Below are positions 14,349 through 15,497 of a DNA stretch of 15,497 nt, in pieces. The DNA is from Hydnum rufescens UP504 (Eukaryota > Basidiomycota > Agaricomycetes > Cantharellales > Hydnaceae), in the NCBI GenBank assembly GCA_014904985.1, contig MU128976.1:130371-145867 (forward strand). Direction: 5' to 3'. A program made the translations under genes and the position numbers. Under the pieces are notes generated by a model that was not told the origin of the DNA, searched no databases, and saw nothing but the letters and a program-made list of their open reading frames with translations. Numbering within the stretch: the first letter of the stretch is position 1; each line of letters begins with the position of its first letter.

Positions 14349-15190
14349 TCAGATGGACATCGGCTTCGTTCTTCGACCGGGACTGATCCTGTCGATGCTA
14401 CAGTGTGCTGTGTGATTGTCGTGGTTCTGGGTGGCGGTTCCTGAACTAGAAGCGGCCTCCCGAGCAGCAGTGGCCATATCTCTACGGCGCATTATGAAGG
14501 AGAAGTGCGGGATGGTGCAGCATGAGAGTGCGATCCATGCGATGAGTATCACAGCGTTGAGACCCACGTGGGATTTCGTGATGAATACGATGGTGCGTGT
14601 TGCTTGCTACAAGTTGTTATAACTCCCCACGAAGGAGTGAGAAAATATTATTGTGCTCTTAGGTTAGTGGTGGAATGGCAAGGGGGAGATTCGGAACGTA
14701 CTATACCGGGAATCCATAGTCATGTCTGATAAAAGAGTAAGTGCATGTCAGATTAATTCGCCCGGATCTGGCGACGAAGACGGTAGACTTACTTTGAGAT
14801 CCGCGGTTCAAGAGTGATTTGTAGACAACAGACCGCTATGTTAAAAATGATCTAGACAATGATCGAAGTTGGCGTTCTTGCTCGTGGACTCCAGGTCGCG
14901 AAGCACACGTGGCTTACGAGAGGGACAAGGAAGTAGTCATATACATTGGCGTCAAGAGCGTGACCATCGCCTTGGTAGAGAAAGCCGAGAGCCATGAAGT
15001 TGTATAGGCAGAAGACGAAGAATCCTCCAGCGCGGCTGTGTCTGACGAAGAACGAGTGAAAGATCAAAGGGAGTCCGGGTAATGGGGTACGGTGAGAGGC
15101 ACCTCGCATTGAAGGGACTTTGAAGCATAGGCATAAGCCGATCATAGAGTACCCAAACGATACAGGTGCGTAGGGAATAGGCTTGGTTTG
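14349..15190 (-). pseudogene. DUF3533 / SNG1-type membrane protein, copy B (3' exons only)
   Basis: Exons inferred by comparison with copy A: about 15190-15103, 15041-14918, 14851-14793, 14725-14702 (24 nt) and 14616-14349. Family blocks are RAGGFFVFCLYNFMA, YDYFLVPL, IIFNIAV, DYGFPVY and LNAVILIAWIALSCCTIPHF, then FIMRRRD. The last exon is intact to TGA 14351-14349 and ends with a Ser/Thr-rich tail. Lesions: the acceptor before the last exon is AA instead of AG (14617-14618), a TAG interrupts the start of that exon, the exon 15041-14918 has frame-changing indels after the RAGG block, and everything upstream of about 15190 is missing. Donors GTAAGT, GTAAGC and GTACGT remain. Confidence 0.8.
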
Positions 15191-15497
15191 CGCTGGCCTG
15201 GATTGGACAATGCGACCCGGACGCCGTCTGAGGAGGGCTTAACTCAAGTAGGAACCAGGAAGGCCAGTCCACCCAGGGCAATCCAGCATTGTCGAATCAG
15301 ATGACAGCATAAGAAGGATCGACATTGCGAGTTGCCGAACTGACTCTGATTTCCTGGAGCTCACCGCCACTGAGATCGAACGGGAATAGAATGTGGATCG
15401 TATTTTTTGCGGTTGTGACCACATTCCTGGAGATCTTGGAGAAAAGCAAATCCTTTGGATTATATATTCTCGCGAGAATTGATGGCCATGCTAATAA
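15191..15497. other. right edge, no gene recognised
   Basis: No copy A counterpart (the exons encoding WDPDL through YALRQA) is present, and no protein-like frame was found on either strand. A 14-bp palindrome lies at 15466-15479. Confidence 0.4.
15466..15479. repeat. 14-bp perfect palindrome with CGCG core
   Basis: ATTCTCGCGAGAAT is a perfect palindrome in an AT-rich context. Its core TCTCGCGAGA is known as a promoter element in animals; no fungal role can be claimed from this sequence. Confidence 0.5.

Larger units (their letters stand above)
13570..15190. repeat. segmental duplication copy B (partner 7752-9500)
   Basis: Same order and orientation as copy A: + strand unknown fragment, gap, then the 3' exons of the DUF3533 gene on minus. 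Similarity fades at about 15190 within the exon that in copy A spans 9574-9428, so copy B lacks the 5' half of the gene. Confidence 0.8.

Overview
This window looks like a repeat-rich stretch of a basidiomycete (Agaricomycete) genome. The evidence is fungal-size introns (about 50-85 nt) with GTRNGT donors, a Ty3/gypsy chromovirus pol end with a chromodomain, a Ty1/copia element, and two copies of a DUF3533 (SNG1-type) membrane-protein gene. No species can be named from the sequence alone. Almost everything recognisable is broken, so the window reads mainly as a fossil record.

Left part (1-3254). A minus-strand protein fragment of unknown function runs off the left edge (1-302). From about 975 to 3254 lies the 3' half of a Ty3/gypsy element in + orientation: the chromodomain end of pol (975-1261), a CT-rich 28-bp minisatellite, a polypurine tract (2784-2794) and a 457-bp 3' LTR (2798-3254). 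Between pol and the LTR sits a multi-exon gene in antisense orientation (2647 down to 1561). It has its own TATA box, a good first intron and a cysteine cluster resembling Zn2Cys6. This passenger gene is the most interesting object in the window.

Middle part (3255-7582). This is a degenerate Ty1/copia element in + orientation covering reverse transcriptase, RNase H, polypurine tract and 3' LTR. It has been split by three later insertions, each with a perfect target-site duplication: a solo LTR (3931-4688, ATACC), a second LTR in inverse orientation (4901-5854, ATACA), and a hAT-type MITE (6546-7113, 8-bp CCTGGTAT). Removing each insertion plus one duplication copy rejoins the copia reading frame exactly. 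The copia coding part is almost free of CpG, and every internal stop I read in its frame is TGA, which points to CpG-to-TpG decay of CGA arginine codons. The LTRs carry stress-type sites: three heat-shock-like TTCTAGAA, three TGACTCA and one TGACGTCA.

Right part (7583-15497). This is less repetitive and richer in CpG. A diverged segmental duplication is present as copy A (about 7752-9500) and copy B (about 13570-15190), in the same orientation. Each copy holds a + strand fragment of an unknown protein converging on the 3' part of a minus-strand DUF3533/SNG1 gene. Copy A retains most of the gene (10503 down to 8639, about nine exons) and copy B only the last five or six exons. Both are pseudogenes, with different splice-site and frame lesions plus one apparently shared lesion. 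Between the copies lie a possible small membrane-anchored ORF with a TATA box (11021-11281) and a broken multi-exon gene (11483-12881) whose N-terminal part resembles the helical N-terminal region of basidiomycete STAND/NACHT proteins. No tRNA, rRNA, CRISPR or bacterial-type signals were seen.
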